A stretch of 64,000 nucleotides of DNA from Planctomicrobium piriforme (GCF_900113665.1 NZ_FOQD01000014.1:158188-222187), one strand, 5' to 3'. Positions 1-8,584 are shown, numbered from the stretch's first letter. The notes: generated from the sequence alone by a model not told the origin. Made by a program: numbers and translations.

Positions 1-2
1 CG

Positions 3-539
3 TGTAGCCATCTGCTGGAAGGTTTCGGCGGACACCGCGCCGCGGCGGGCCTCCGCATTCTCATCGACCGCATCGACGATTTTCGCGTCGCCTTTGCCAG
101 GCATGCGACCAAATCGCGAGTCGACGTCGGCGAGATGATTGAGCCGGAACTGCAGATCGATGCGGAAGTCTCGCTGTACGACCTCACGACGCAGGCGGTT
201 CGTGAACTCGACCAGCTCGGCCCCTTTGGCGCCCAGCACCGCCGCCCGATCTTCAGCACCGCTCAGGTGGAACTGGCGGAAGCCCCCGGCACGATGGGTG
301 GCGGCGACCGGCATCTCTCGCTGAAGGTCCGTCAGGGAGACAAAGTCCTCCGGTGCGTCGCCTTCGGCAAAGGAGAATGGGCCACCGACATCGCCAAAGA
401 AAACGGCCCGTTGTCAATCTGCTTCTCCGCCGGCATCAACCAGTTCCGCGGTTACGAAAACGTTGAGCTGCAGCTTCACGACTGGAAACCAGCCGGGGCT
501 GCTGTGGGGGCGCAGGTTGATGTGACGAGTGCTGTGTAG
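3..539 (+). CDS. recJ: Single-stranded-DNA-specific exonuclease RecJ, C-terminal part (partial at window edge)
   Basis: The reading frame enters from the left edge and gives 178 residues ending in TAG. It opens with CSHLLEGFGGHRAAAG, which carries the GGH-x-x-AAG signature of the DHHA1 domain of RecJ, and continues into the C-terminal OB-like region (GPFGAQHRRPIF, then LKVRQGDKVLRCVAFG). RecJ is a cytoplasmic 5'-3' exonuclease acting on single-stranded DNA in RecF-pathway recombination and mismatch repair. The N-terminal DHH catalytic domain lies outside the window. The first in-frame ATG is at 135, but homology clearly begins upstream, so 135 is not the true start. The gene converges on the next one with a 25 bp gap. 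Confidence 0.88.
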   Translation, partial: CSHLLEGFGGHRAAAGLRILIDRIDDFRVAFARHATKSRVDVGEMIEPELQIDAEVSLYDLTTQAVRELDQLGPFGAQHRRPIFSTAQVELAEAPGTMGGGDRHLSLKVRQGDKVLRCVAFGKGEWATDIAKENGPLSICFSAGINQFRGYENVELQLHDWKPAGAAVGAQVDVTSAV

Positions 540-564
540 AGTGAAGGGGTGGCAGTAGGCACGA

Positions 565-1776
565 TCACTCATGCTTTTCGGGGACGTTGAACGTCAGGCA
601 TGTGAGATAGAAGTGCCGGTCTGGATCATCGAGTCTTCGGAAGACGTATTTCAAAACCGTCGGATCATGAAAATCGAACTTGCTGACGAATTGCGGGTGT
701 TTTGCCAGAAACCCATCTATCGTCTTGATGACGCTCGTAAGTGACTTGGAGCGGTTGAACACGATGAGAGCGGTTTTTGTGTCTCTCCAAACTGCATAGT
801 TCAGTAGCTGATCGTTGAGTTTTTTTGCGAACTTGACTTCGCCATCCCAAACTAGACATTCCGCGATAAATATGTTTCGATCTGCTACCCGGATAAGAAT
901 GTCGGTCTTTCCTACGCCGTTGAAAGTTTCCCCAGTGGCCTTTCCCTCGTACACTGCGTTTAAGCCGATGAGCAAAACGATTCGTATGTCTTCTTCGCCC
1001 ATACCATCGAATGTCTCTGGTGAACGCTCGATGCCGTGTGCCATCGCGCAGAGAGTGTCAAGTATTTCCTCGTATGCCTTCATTTCCAACACTGGGGTGA
1101 TGGCAACAGATTGTGAAGAATCGGGAACTGAAATCTGTTTACGTGCAGGTGGAACAAAGGCCTTCGCGATGTCGTCCGTTCGCTTACGGATGGGCACACC
1201 GATCTGCGATAAGGTTTCTTTGGCCTTTTGATTGGCCTGTAACTCGTCACGTCGCTTCTCCAAAGGCAAACGAGCAAACTGAGCAAAACGGTCGTTGAAG
1301 TGTGTCAGGGATTTGGCGACGTCCGGCAGATAGTCGCCGACCTGAGCGAGAATGTTGTCAACGACCTTTTTTCCGTCAGTGATACGATCACGGTGCGGGT
1401 TGGTTCGTACCAATATGACGCCGTTATCGACTGTTACATCGTAGACCGGAGAAAGCGGGCTACTGCGGTCGTACATTCCGAGAATTGTTGCATCACCTCG
1501 GATTGGAATATGCCAGACTACAATCGCTTTTTCATTGCCGCGGGTAAAAACTGGTTCCTCGTAGCTGAGTTGGTCAGCCAAGATGTCAGGAATGTCGAAC
1601 AGGTATTTTTCAGCAATATTCTGACTGAGTGTGTTCAAGTCAGCCGAGAGAACGATATCGTCGGAAATGCCCGCACACTCTCGTTCCATTTTTTCACGAC
1701 GCTCAATCCAAGCATCATTGACATTTTGGTGCTTGAAAAGTCGGATTGAAAGGACCATTAGGACTCCGATATTCAA
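565..1776 (-). CDS. Hypothetical protein with a C-terminal PD-(D/E)XK nuclease-like domain, catalytic Lys apparently replaced
   Basis: A 403-residue protein with no signal peptide or clear membrane span. The N-terminal two thirds are unrecognised apart from a charged, possibly helical stretch around residues 175-205. The C-terminal third looks like a restriction-endonuclease fold: GETFNGVGKTDIL (E283, D292) followed by a hydrophobic strand and IAECLVW (E306-C307-L308). In relatives as I recall them this last motif is E-x-K. Here the Lys position holds Leu, so nuclease activity is doubtful unless another residue substitutes. There is no methyltransferase or other defence partner beside it; it converges with recJ and has non-coding DNA upstream. 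The fold assignment is inferred from motifs only. Confidence 0.7.
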   Translation of the reverse strand: MNIGVLMVLSIRLFKHQNVNDAWIERREKMERECAGISDDIVLSADLNTLSQNIAEKYLFDIPDILADQLSYEEPVFTRGNEKAIVVWHIPIRGDATILGMYDRSSPLSPVYDVTVDNGVILVRTNPHRDRITDGKKVVDNILAQVGDYLPDVAKSLTHFNDRFAQFARLPLEKRRDELQANQKAKETLSQIGVPIRKRTDDIAKAFVPPARKQISVPDSSQSVAITPVLEMKAYEEILDTLCAMAHGIERSPETFDGMGEEDIRIVLLIGLNAVYEGKATGETFNGVGKTDILIRVADRNIFIAECLVWDGEVKFAKKLNDQLLNYAVWRDTKTALIVFNRSKSLTSVIKTIDGFLAKHPQFVSKFDFHDPTVLKYVFRRLDDPDRHFYLTCLTFNVPEKHE

Positions 1777-2154
1777 TATTTGCTCTTATCAATCAGACTA
1801 TGATTGATCGTGGCCGCCGAAGCAAACACGCATGAACCAATCTTGCAATGCCGGGTGCCCCGGTTAACCACGGATTCGCTGGTCGGGTGCCCCAGTTGGC
1901 TACGAATTCGCGTGCCAACGGCTGATCCAGTCTTGTCGAATGCCGGGCGGTCTTCCTTTCCAATCCTGCGTCACTCGGTCAGGACTCGTTCAATCTCAAA
2001 ACAACCGGCAAGAGACGCGCATGTGACCTCGCGCTGGCCCATTTCGAGTCCTTCGGTCGCTCGACCAATCCGCGCCGTTTCGGGTTAACATGAATGGAAT
2101 TGACGACTTCCCTGCCATGCCACCCAGTCGATTGGGGGTCGCTTGCGAGAATGG
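1777..2154. other. Non-coding stretch with an imperfect tandem duplication
   Basis: No convincing gene. From about 1853 to 1917 two roughly 31 bp units follow each other (each begins CGGGTGCCCC and contains TACGAATTCG or CACGGATTCG), about 70 per cent alike by eye. Related GCCGGGTGCC/GCCGGGCACC words recur near 6270. Short open frames here show no family features. Confidence 0.5.
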
Positions 2155-2416
2155 TCTTCCCGGCAAATGAATCGCCAGCCTGCTACCATGGTGCCTGGGC
2201 CATGCGTCAACGGGAGCGATGGGCGTGGAATCTTCTCCGAACTCGGGCACTGCGGAATCCTCGGACCAGCAGTTGATGGTCTGCATGGAGGTCTGGGGTG
2301 GAAACGCCGCCACCGAGAAGTGGGTGGAGACGCTGGGACTGAAGTCGTGGGTCTATAACCATCCCTTCCACCAGGACTCGCGCAGCGGTGATGTTTATTA
2401 CCTGTCGAACGTCGAA
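2155..2416 (+). pseudogene. Truncated duplicate of the 5' end of the SpoIIE-type phosphatase gene
   Basis: This stretch is a near copy of 4877-5133. It carries the upstream leader (TCTTCCCGGCAAA through CCATGCGTCAACGGGAGCG) and the first 64 or so codons of the phosphatase (MGVESSPNSG..., MVCMEVWGGN, GDVYYLSN). After GDVYYLSN the similarity stops, and the frame runs into unrelated sequence ending at 2503, so the catalytic DVSGHG motif and all later parts are missing. The two copies differ at roughly 8 per cent of positions by eye, so the duplication is not brand new. It lies upstream of the sulfatase gene, while the intact gene lies downstream. Confidence 0.8.
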
Positions 2417-2492
2417 GCGGTGTTCCTACCCCCTCAATACTCCGCGAGCCGGGTTTTGATGCATCACTTCTGGTTCCCACTGGGAACAAGTT

Positions 2493-2583
2493 TTGGCAGG
2501 TGACAGCCACATGGATTCTTGGTGGAAAACTGCTGCTGCGAATGATGCGAATTCACGCTCGCATGCCCATGCATGCTGGACTC
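2493..2583 (+). repeat. Direct repeat R1, upstream copy
   Basis: About 91 bp matching 4741-4831 in the same orientation at roughly 80 per cent identity by eye (shared words: GGCAGGTGAC, TTCTTGGTGGAAAACT, GCATGCCCATGC). With its partner it brackets the sulfatase gene at 2767-4491. Confidence 0.75.
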
Positions 2584-2766
2584 GTCATGGGTCTGGCACA
2601 CAGTTTGAATCTTTCAAGCATGGGTGAAAATCAGATCAAGCGATGGTAGAGTCGAATTGTCAATTCAATCACTGCGAGTCAAGAGGATCACCTCCTCTGG
2701 GTCGACGAAAGTTCATCCAAGCAGTGTCAAGCGGGTTCCCCGTCCATTCAAACTCAAGGCGACGAG

Positions 2767-4491
2767 ATGGTCAATGTGCGTGGCAAGTTGGTCAGGTACG
2801 GCGTCACCGTGCTAACCACGATGGTCGGTCTTTCGATCATGGCTCCCCTGGCAATCGCTCAGGCGAAGAAGCCCAATATCCTCTTCATCATGGGGGATGA
2901 CATCGGCTGGATGCAGCCGAGCTGCTATCACCGCGGCCTGATGGTGGGAGAGACGCCGAACATCGACCGCCTCGCCAAAGAAGGCGGCATGTTCATGCAT
3001 TACTACGCCGAGTCGAGCTGCACGGCGGGCCGCACCGCCTTCATCACCGGCATGCACCCATTCCGCGCAGGGATGGTTCTGCCGCAGTTGCCCGGCGCGA
3101 TTTCCTATCTCCGGCCAGGCACCCCGTGTCTTGCCCAATTTCTGTATAACCAAGGCTACAGCACGGGCCAGTTCGGCAAGAACCACCTCGGCGACCATCC
3201 GGATTCGCTTCCAACTGCGCACGGTTTCCAGGAGTTCTGGGGCTATCTCTACCATCTCGACGCGATGCAGCAGGTCAGCTTCCCGGATATCAACAGCAGC
3301 CCCACCACTCAAGCCGTCGTTCCGCCGATGAAGATGATCCCGATTCCTGGCATTCCGCCACGCCCGGGTGAGATCGATCCCAAGGAAGGCGTCTGCATGG
3401 CAGCGCCACGGCCGGTTCTGTGGATGAAGTCGTCTGACGGCACAGCGAAGAATCAAATGGGCAAGGACGAAGGTCCGCTGACCCTGGAGCGATCGAAGAC
3501 AGTGGATGAGGAGATCTCTTCGCATCTTATCGACTGGCTGGATCGCAATGACCCGCAGAAGACCAGCAAGCCGTTTTTCTGCTGGTACAATCCCGCCCGC
3601 ATGCACGTCACGACTGTCTTGTCACCGAAGTACGAGGACATGATTGGCACCAAAGGGGGCAAAGACTGGGGAGCCAATGAAGCCGGCATGAAGCAGATGG
3701 ACGACAACATCGGATACGTCCTCAAGAAGCTCGAAGAGATGGGCGAACTCGACAACACAATTGTCGTCTTCACCACTGACAACGGCGCTGAAGTCCAGAC
3801 TTATCCGGACGGCGGTATCACCCCATTTAAAGCAGGGAAACTGACAACCTGGGAAGGGGGCATGCGCGCCCCCTGCGTCATCCGTTGGCCCGGCGTTGTG
3901 AAGCCCGGAACGGTCTTCAAGGAGATGTTCTCATCGCTGGATTGGGTGCCCACGCTGGTGGAAATCGCAGGCGGCCCCAAAGGGGAAGAGCTGAACCAGC
4001 AGATCATGGCAGGTCAGTATCCGGGCATCGTGAAGACCAAGCTCGACGGGTTCAACCAAAGTGACTATGTCACTGGAAAATCCGAAAAGTCGAATCGGGA
4101 TACCTTTTTCTACTATCAAGGCCGCCTCCCTTCAGCCGTCCGTTACAAGAACTGGAAGTTCTACTACACCATGATGGGCTCCACCGGCGTCTCTGCGCTC
4201 GGGCCGCCAGTGACATACCACTGGACTCAGGTCCAGAACATCATGCGCGATCCATTTGAGAACAATGTCGGAGAAGAGCAGAAGGGCGCATTCTCGATGG
4301 CCGGTGCACTCGCTTCCCCCAGCTCGGCATACATCTACGACTGGAACCTTCTGCCCATCGGCCAGCTTCTATGGGAGAAGGAACTCATGTCCTACGTCGA
4401 ATTCCCGCCGCTCCAGATGGCCGCAAGTTACAACCTTGAGCAGGTTCTGCAGCAGGTACGGGAGATGGGTGCAAAACACCCCAGCGAATAA
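2767..4491 (+). CDS. Secreted arylsulfatase (sulfatase family, CTAGR active-site motif)
   Basis: A 574-residue sulfatase. A hydrophobic leader ending near LAIAQA (about residues 10-32) predicts export. The metal-binding start NILFIMGDDIGW and the modification motif SSCTAGRTAFITG are plain; the Cys would be oxidised to formylglycine by an FGE-type enzyme. Later conserved blocks are KNHLGDHPD, the TDNGAE metal motif and WEGGMRAPCVIRWPG. The enzyme should hydrolyse sulfate esters in the periplasm or outside the cell; the substrate is unknown. The motif is C-T-A-G-R rather than the usual C-[ST]-P-x-R, placing it in a less typical subgroup. It sits alone between direct repeats, followed by a strong terminator. 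Confidence 0.9.
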   Translation: MVNVRGKLVRYGVTVLTTMVGLSIMAPLAIAQAKKPNILFIMGDDIGWMQPSCYHRGLMVGETPNIDRLAKEGGMFMHYYAESSCTAGRTAFITGMHPFRAGMVLPQLPGAISYLRPGTPCLAQFLYNQGYSTGQFGKNHLGDHPDSLPTAHGFQEFWGYLYHLDAMQQVSFPDINSSPTTQAVVPPMKMIPIPGIPPRPGEIDPKEGVCMAAPRPVLWMKSSDGTAKNQMGKDEGPLTLERSKTVDEEISSHLIDWLDRNDPQKTSKPFFCWYNPARMHVTTVLSPKYEDMIGTKGGKDWGANEAGMKQMDDNIGYVLKKLEEMGELDNTIVVFTTDNGAEVQTYPDGGITPFKAGKLTTWEGGMRAPCVIRWPGVVKPGTVFKEMFSSLDWVPTLVEIAGGPKGEELNQQIMAGQYPGIVKTKLDGFNQSDYVTGKSEKSNRDTFFYYQGRLPSAVRYKNWKFYYTMMGSTGVSALGPPVTYHWTQVQNIMRDPFENNVGEEQKGAFSMAGALASPSSAYIYDWNLLPIGQLLWEKELMSYVEFPPLQMAASYNLEQVLQQVREMGAKHPSE

Positions 4492-4516
4492 CTGGCTTGT
4501 GGACCGAAATGAAATC

Positions 4517-4553
4517 ATGGCGGGCGAGCGCGAAAGCTCGCCCGCCATTTTTC
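4517..4553 (+). terminator. Rho-independent terminator after the sulfatase gene
   Basis: A perfect 13 bp stem (ATGGCGGGCGAGC at 4517-4529 pairing with 4536-4548), a 6-base GCGAAA loop and a run of five T at 4548-4552. It lies 26 bp after the sulfatase stop codon. Confidence 0.85.
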
Positions 4554-4740
4554 GTTCGTCAGTTCTTTTTGACCGTCAACCGCGTGGACGACCTCTAGAG
4601 CCGACGGCTCGCAAGCTCACTATCGAAACCAAGGCTTCACTCAGGCACTCAATCCGAAGCTCCCTCGCCCTGCTGGCGATTGCATTCGCTGCAATCAACT
4701 CCAGTCATGCGCAGGATCTGCTTCCCTCGTGGATACCTGT

Positions 4741-4831
4741 TTCGGCAGGTGACCGCCACATTGCTTCTTGGTGGAAAACTTCCGTTGTGAATGACGCGGG
4801 TTCACGCTTGCATGCCCATGCTGCTGGACGC
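4741..4831 (+). repeat. Direct repeat R1, downstream copy
   Basis: Partner of 2493-2583, same orientation. Here R1 precedes the phosphatase 5' region (R2), whereas upstream of the sulfatase the order is R2 then R1. Confidence 0.75.
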
Positions 4832-4937
4832 GACATCGGCAAGGCACGCAGGTTGATTCTTCAAATGCCAATGCCTTCCCGGCAAACCCGTCGTCAGCCT
4901 GCTACCATGCTGCCTGGGCCATGCGTCAACGGGAGCG

Positions 4938-5963
4938 ATGGGCGTGGGATCTTCTCCGAACTCGGGCAATACGGAATCCTCGGACCAGCAGTTGATGGTC
5001 TGTATGGAGGTCTGGGGTGGAAACGCCGCCACTGACAAGCGGGTGGAGACGCTGGGGCTGAAGTCGTGGGTCTATAACCGTCCTTTCCACCAGGACTCTC
5101 GCGGCGGGGATGTTTATTACCTGTCGAACTGTGCGACTGGCCGCATCTCGCGGATGCTGGTGGCGGATGTGAGCGGTCATGGCTCCGAAGTGGGAGCTGT
5201 CGCCGCCAAGCTGCGGATGCTGATGCGGAAGCACGTCAACCGCATTGAGCAGCGGGATTTCATGATGGAGCTGAATCGTGAATTCAGCAATCTCCGGCAT
5301 GTGGGCGGTTTCGCGACGGCGGTCGCGGGAACCTATTTTGCACCCACAGGGCGACTGACGGTCACCAATGCCGGACATCCGCCCCCGCTCATCCGTCGGG
5401 CGTCTTCATCCACCTGGAAAAGCCTCATGGATGCGAATACGCCGGGGCTGTCAGACCTTCCGCTGGGCATTCTGGAGGAGACAGATTATGGCGAACGCAA
5501 ATTGAACATGCGGGCAGGAGATCTGCTGCTGTTCTATTCTGACTCGCTGATCGAATGCAAAAACTCCGAGGGGGATTTGCTGGGAGTCAACGGCCTGCTG
5601 CAAGTCCTCGACGAATTGGGATCGATGTCGGCGGAAACCCTCGTTGCTCAGCTTTTGAAGTCGCTGGCAGAACTCTTCCCAGGGAATCTCACGGAGGACG
5701 ACGTGACGATTGTGTTGATGCAATCGACTTCGCATGAAGCCGGCCTGCCGTTCCGCAACCGCTGGCGTGCCCCCTGGCTGTTCCTGAAAGGCTGCCTGCG
5801 AGACGTATTGAACGGTCAATCACTCCCCTGGCCTGAATTCACGCGTACGAATATGGGAGGGGCATTACTCGACCGCTGGAACCGCCCCGGTCGCGGCCAT
5901 GATTCTCAAGCTGCATCTCCGCTTGAGTCGTCGACGGAGAAACAGACTGGTCAATCGAGGTGA
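4938..5963 (+). CDS. PP2C-type serine/threonine phosphatase of the SpoIIE/RsbU family
   Basis: A 341-residue cytoplasmic phosphatase. Signature blocks: GDVYYLS (about 58-64), LVADVSGHG with the metal-binding Asp and Gly (about 74-82), NREFSNL, GFATAVAGTY, NAGHPPPLI, LPLGI, LLFYSDSLIE and finally LTEDDVTIVLM. Such proteins typically dephosphorylate anti-sigma-factor antagonists in partner-switching signalling. No receiver or PAS domain is fused at the N-terminus. The residues after about 265 (FRNRWRAPWLFLKG...) form an extra tail not needed for the fold. The start at 4938 has a GGGAG only 2 bases upstream, which is too close, so translation could instead begin at the internal ATG codons near 4995. 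Its first 64 codons are duplicated at 2155-2416. Confidence 0.85.
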   Translation: MGVGSSPNSGNTESSDQQLMVCMEVWGGNAATDKRVETLGLKSWVYNRPFHQDSRGGDVYYLSNCATGRISRMLVADVSGHGSEVGAVAAKLRMLMRKHVNRIEQRDFMMELNREFSNLRHVGGFATAVAGTYFAPTGRLTVTNAGHPPPLIRRASSSTWKSLMDANTPGLSDLPLGILEETDYGERKLNMRAGDLLLFYSDSLIECKNSEGDLLGVNGLLQVLDELGSMSAETLVAQLLKSLAELFPGNLTEDDVTIVLMQSTSHEAGLPFRNRWRAPWLFLKGCLRDVLNGQSLPWPEFTRTNMGGALLDRWNRPGRGHDSQAASPLESSTEKQTGQSR

Positions 5964-6443
5964 TTGCTGTTTCATCACCTGACGCGCGGCAGCGTGGCAG
6001 GGTCAGTAGCGGAGCGGATGGCCCTGCCGAACGTCGATGCGGCTCTCCTACGACTCTACGCTCTGCGAGCCGGCTTCGTGGAGTCGGGACTTGCTGAATC
6101 GAACGGCGGCGATCGGACTGTCTCGTCCAATTTCCATAGAGCGTGGGCAGGGCCATGCGTTGCGCTGCTGACCATGACACCCTTGCGCCCCCGTGACCAT
6201 TTTCTTGCCGGGCAGGCAAGTTCTTACTCTCGCTGAGTGCCGTCGCCATGCGCCAAGGGCGTATTCCGTAATGAAATGCCGGGCACCCGGGGGCTCAGGG
6301 CGTCTTGGCATTGAAGTTGCGAACTCTCCCATCGCAGTTCGACTCACGAATGCCTGAATGGAACGTTTTCTGGGAATTCTTGTTCAAGATTTCGAGCGAC
6401 GACGGCGTAAGTGAGTGTCATCGCAACGAGGGGAGAAACTCAA
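5964..6443. other. Non-coding stretch
   Basis: About 480 bp between the phosphatase and the peroxiredoxin gene. It includes a GCCGGGCACCCGG word near 6275, similar to those around 1850. Open frames on both strands show no family features. The promoter for the peroxiredoxin/thioredoxin pair must lie here, but I cannot point to a convincing one. Confidence 0.45.
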
Positions 6444-6920
6444 ATGTCGCATCTCTTACCAGCTGGCATTTCAGCTCCGGACTTCACGTTGCATGTGACG
6501 CCTGACCAGACGTTGTCGCTCAGCGAGTTACGGGGTCAACCGGTGATCCTGGCGTTCTATCCGGCGGACTGGAGTCCGGTGTGTGGAGATCAGATGGCGC
6601 TCTACAACGAAGTGCTGCCTGAGTTCCGTAAGCACAATGCGGAGTTACTGGGGATCTCGGTGGATGGGTCATGGTGCCACGCCGAGTTTGCGAAAGTTCG
6701 GCATCTGCACTTCCCGCTCCTTTCCGATTTCGAACCTAAGGGCGCGGTTGCGAAGCAGTATGGAGCCTATCGCGAGGCGGACGGCGTCACCGAGCGAGCG
6801 CTCTTCGTGATTGATCAAAGTGGAAACATCGCCTGGAGCTATTGCTCGCCTGTGGCTGTAAACCCCGGCGCTGATGGCATCCTGCAGGCACTTGAAGATC
6901 TGGCAGCGAAATCACAATGA
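6444..6920 (+). CDS. Peroxiredoxin (AhpC/TSA family)
   Basis: A 158-residue thioredoxin-fold peroxidase that reduces hydrogen peroxide or organic peroxides in the cytoplasm. Visible blocks: APDFTLHV, LSELRGQPVILAFYPADWSPVCGDQ with the peroxidatic Cys, LGISVDGSWCHAEFA with a second Cys that could resolve the sulfenic acid, FPLLSDFEPKGAVAKQYG, and RALFVIDQSGNIAWSY. The start at 6444 is preferred because GAGGGGAG lies 8 bases upstream; an earlier in-frame start at 6411 has none. The stop is 10 bp before the next gene, so the two are surely co-transcribed. Confidence 0.9.
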   Translation: MSHLLPAGISAPDFTLHVTPDQTLSLSELRGQPVILAFYPADWSPVCGDQMALYNEVLPEFRKHNAELLGISVDGSWCHAEFAKVRHLHFPLLSDFEPKGAVAKQYGAYREADGVTERALFVIDQSGNIAWSYCSPVAVNPGADGILQALEDLAAKSQ

Positions 6921-6930
6921 AGGAACCGTC

Positions 6931-7455
6931 ATGGCCACGCTCAAAATCCCCGTCACGAATGCCGATCATGTTCAAGGCAACCTGCAAGCGCCGGTCGTTC
7001 TCGTCGAGTACGGCGACTACGAATGTCCCCACTGCGGTCATGCCTATCCGATTGTCCAGCGCGTGCAGAAGCACTTTGGAGAGCGGCTGGCTTTCGTCTT
7101 CCGCAACTTCCCGCTCACGGAAATGCACCCTGCTGCCCAGGCGGCTGCTGAGACGGCCGAGTTCGCGGGGACACACGGCCGCTTCTGGGAAATGCACGAT
7201 GCACTGTTCGAGAACCAGGAATCACTCGGTCTGCCGTTATTCCTCGAACTTGCGGCTGAACTGAAGCTCTCGACGCCAGCATTGGAGAGCGCGCTCTCGA
7301 CGGGAGAGTTCACATCCAGAGTCAAAGCCGATTTTTTGGGAGGAGTTCGCAGCGGCGTGAACGGCACTCCGACGTTCTTCATCAACGGCCGCCGACACGA
7401 CGGAGCGTTTGAGTTTGAGGATCTGGTGAAAGCCATTGAGCGGCATTTTGGGTAG
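6931..7455 (+). CDS. DsbA-family thioredoxin-domain protein
   Basis: A 174-residue protein with YGDYECPHCGHAYP (CPHC redox motif near residue 33), FRNFPLTEMHPAAQAAAE, and GVNGTPTFFINGRRHDG with the cis-Pro loop, all typical of the DsbA/FrnE-like thioredoxin_4 family. No signal peptide is visible from the chosen start, so it probably acts in the cytoplasm, perhaps recycling the peroxiredoxin encoded 10 bp upstream. The start at 6931 has AAGGA 6 bases before it. The 3' end overlaps by 74 bp the end of the convergent gene on the other strand. Confidence 0.88.
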   Translation: MATLKIPVTNADHVQGNLQAPVVLVEYGDYECPHCGHAYPIVQRVQKHFGERLAFVFRNFPLTEMHPAAQAAAETAEFAGTHGRFWEMHDALFENQESLGLPLFLELAAELKLSTPALESALSTGEFTSRVKADFLGGVRSGVNGTPTFFINGRRHDGAFEFEDLVKAIERHFG

Positions 7456-7921
7456 ATTGTGCGTAGTTTCGCACTGCCGCGGGCCTATGGGGCTGGGCCA
7501 GTGACAGGCTCGACGATGATTGACTTCGGCGTCTCGTAGCAGGCGGTTTCTGAATACTGTTTTGTCGTGTTGAAATCGTGATTTGAATCGATTCGGATTT
7601 TGCCGGCGGGATTCTTCCGACCCAGCCGGAGTCAAACTTCAGCAGGAGATCTTGAGCTGAATCGCACTCAATCCACCACATTTCGCTGGCCCATAAAATA
7701 TCCGGCATGACTCTCGCCGTGACCTGGACGCCTTCAAGACCATCGATTGTCACCGGAATCGACCTGGCGTATTGGGCCCGGATTGCCGTCTCCACGATCG
7801 CGGCAATAAGAAGTAAAACAAAACAGAGGAAGACCGCAAGTCCCGCTTGTACGAGGGAACGAATGGAGAACGGAGCAGGTTTGGATGTTGCACCGCTCAT
7901 GGCTTCGCAATCCCACTTCAT
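7382..7921 (-). CDS. Hypothetical single-span membrane protein
   Basis: A 179-residue frame with one clear membrane helix (about residues 28-49, AGLAVFLCFVLLLIAAIVE) followed by an extracytoplasmic part. I do not recognise a family. From about residue 125 on, the sequence turns into Arg/Ser/Gln-rich text (RRRSQSSSSLSLAQPHRP...) that overlaps the end of the DsbA-like gene antisense, so the true stop may have been lost through a frameshift and the real protein may be about 125 residues. It lies 16 bp downstream of another small membrane protein gene on the same strand. An alternative start is at 7900. Confidence 0.5.
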   Translation of the reverse strand: MKWDCEAMSGATSKPAPFSIRSLVQAGLAVFLCFVLLLIAAIVETAIRAQYARSIPVTIDGLEGVQVTARVMPDILWASEMWWIECDSAQDLLLKFDSGWVGRIPPAKSESIQITISTRQNSIQKPPATRRRSQSSSSLSLAQPHRPAAVRNYAQSTQNAAQWLSPDPQTQTLRRVGGR

Positions 7922-7937
7922 CTTTTGAGAAGCCGTT

Positions 7938-8537
7938 TTACCAGTAACCCGCCTTGTGATACCCGGTTTGAGTCATTGGATCATAAAAGTAAACTGCGCC
8001 GCCCCCATCAGGTTCTACGGGACTATGCAGTTCTATCAGACTTGCTGGCGCAGGCCATCTGAGACGTCGGAAGGCTAATTCGAAATTCGATCGAATTGCT
8101 TCCAGGGCTGAAGGGGTCTCAGATCGCTGTTTTTGGAGATCGTCACGGGAGATGGCAGAATGCTCCCCCCAGTTCTTCCAGAGTTGATCGACATAGTCCT
8201 TCAGGTCGGATTCCGAAATCGAATACTTTGCCAGGTGCCCCATTGAAGATTTATTGAGCGTGATATCCGAGGCCTTTGTCGGCAAATACCGTTCGACTCG
8301 GAAATCATTCACGTCGGAGAAAGACGCATATTGGAATGTGCCGAACCGAAGTCCGTCGACAATCCCCATGATCCCAATACACGACGGAACGAGAAGAAGG
8401 CCTGCCGATAACAGGGCAACAACAAATGTTTTGCCGCGATTCCATTTCCTGACAGGTCGAAACACCGTCAGGAGTGTGACCAATACAGCCAGCAGCGAAA
8501 ACGTAATCTTGACAGGCAGAACGAGCGGCCAGAGCAT
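7938..8537 (-). CDS. Hypothetical membrane protein, 199 aa
   Basis: Two hydrophobic helices near the N-terminus (about residues 8-28 and 37-60) are followed by a soluble domain of about 135 residues that ends with DPMTQTGYHKAGYW. No known family is apparent. It is probably the first gene of a two-gene unit with the gene at 7382-7921 (16 bp apart). Its start lies 48 bp from the mnmA stop on the same strand, so read-through from mnmA is possible. Confidence 0.65.
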   Translation of the reverse strand: MLWPLVLPVKITFSLLAVLVTLLTVFRPVRKWNRGKTFVVALLSAGLLLVPSCIGIMGIVDGLRFGTFQYASFSDVNDFRVERYLPTKASDITLNKSSMGHLAKYSISESDLKDYVDQLWKNWGEHSAISRDDLQKQRSETPSALEAIRSNFELAFRRLRWPAPASLIELHSPVEPDGGGAVYFYDPMTQTGYHKAGYW

Positions 8538-8584
8538 TCTACACTCAAAACATGACTGAAAAGTTGGACCTTTTTAGCGGCCAT

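Noticed and set aside
565..1776. A restriction-modification system
   Set aside because: No methyltransferase or specificity gene is adjacent, and the catalytic Lys appears to be missing.
2219..2503. A 94-residue frame as an independent gene
   Set aside because: Its first two thirds copy the start of the phosphatase and the rest is unrelated sequence; better called a truncated duplicate.
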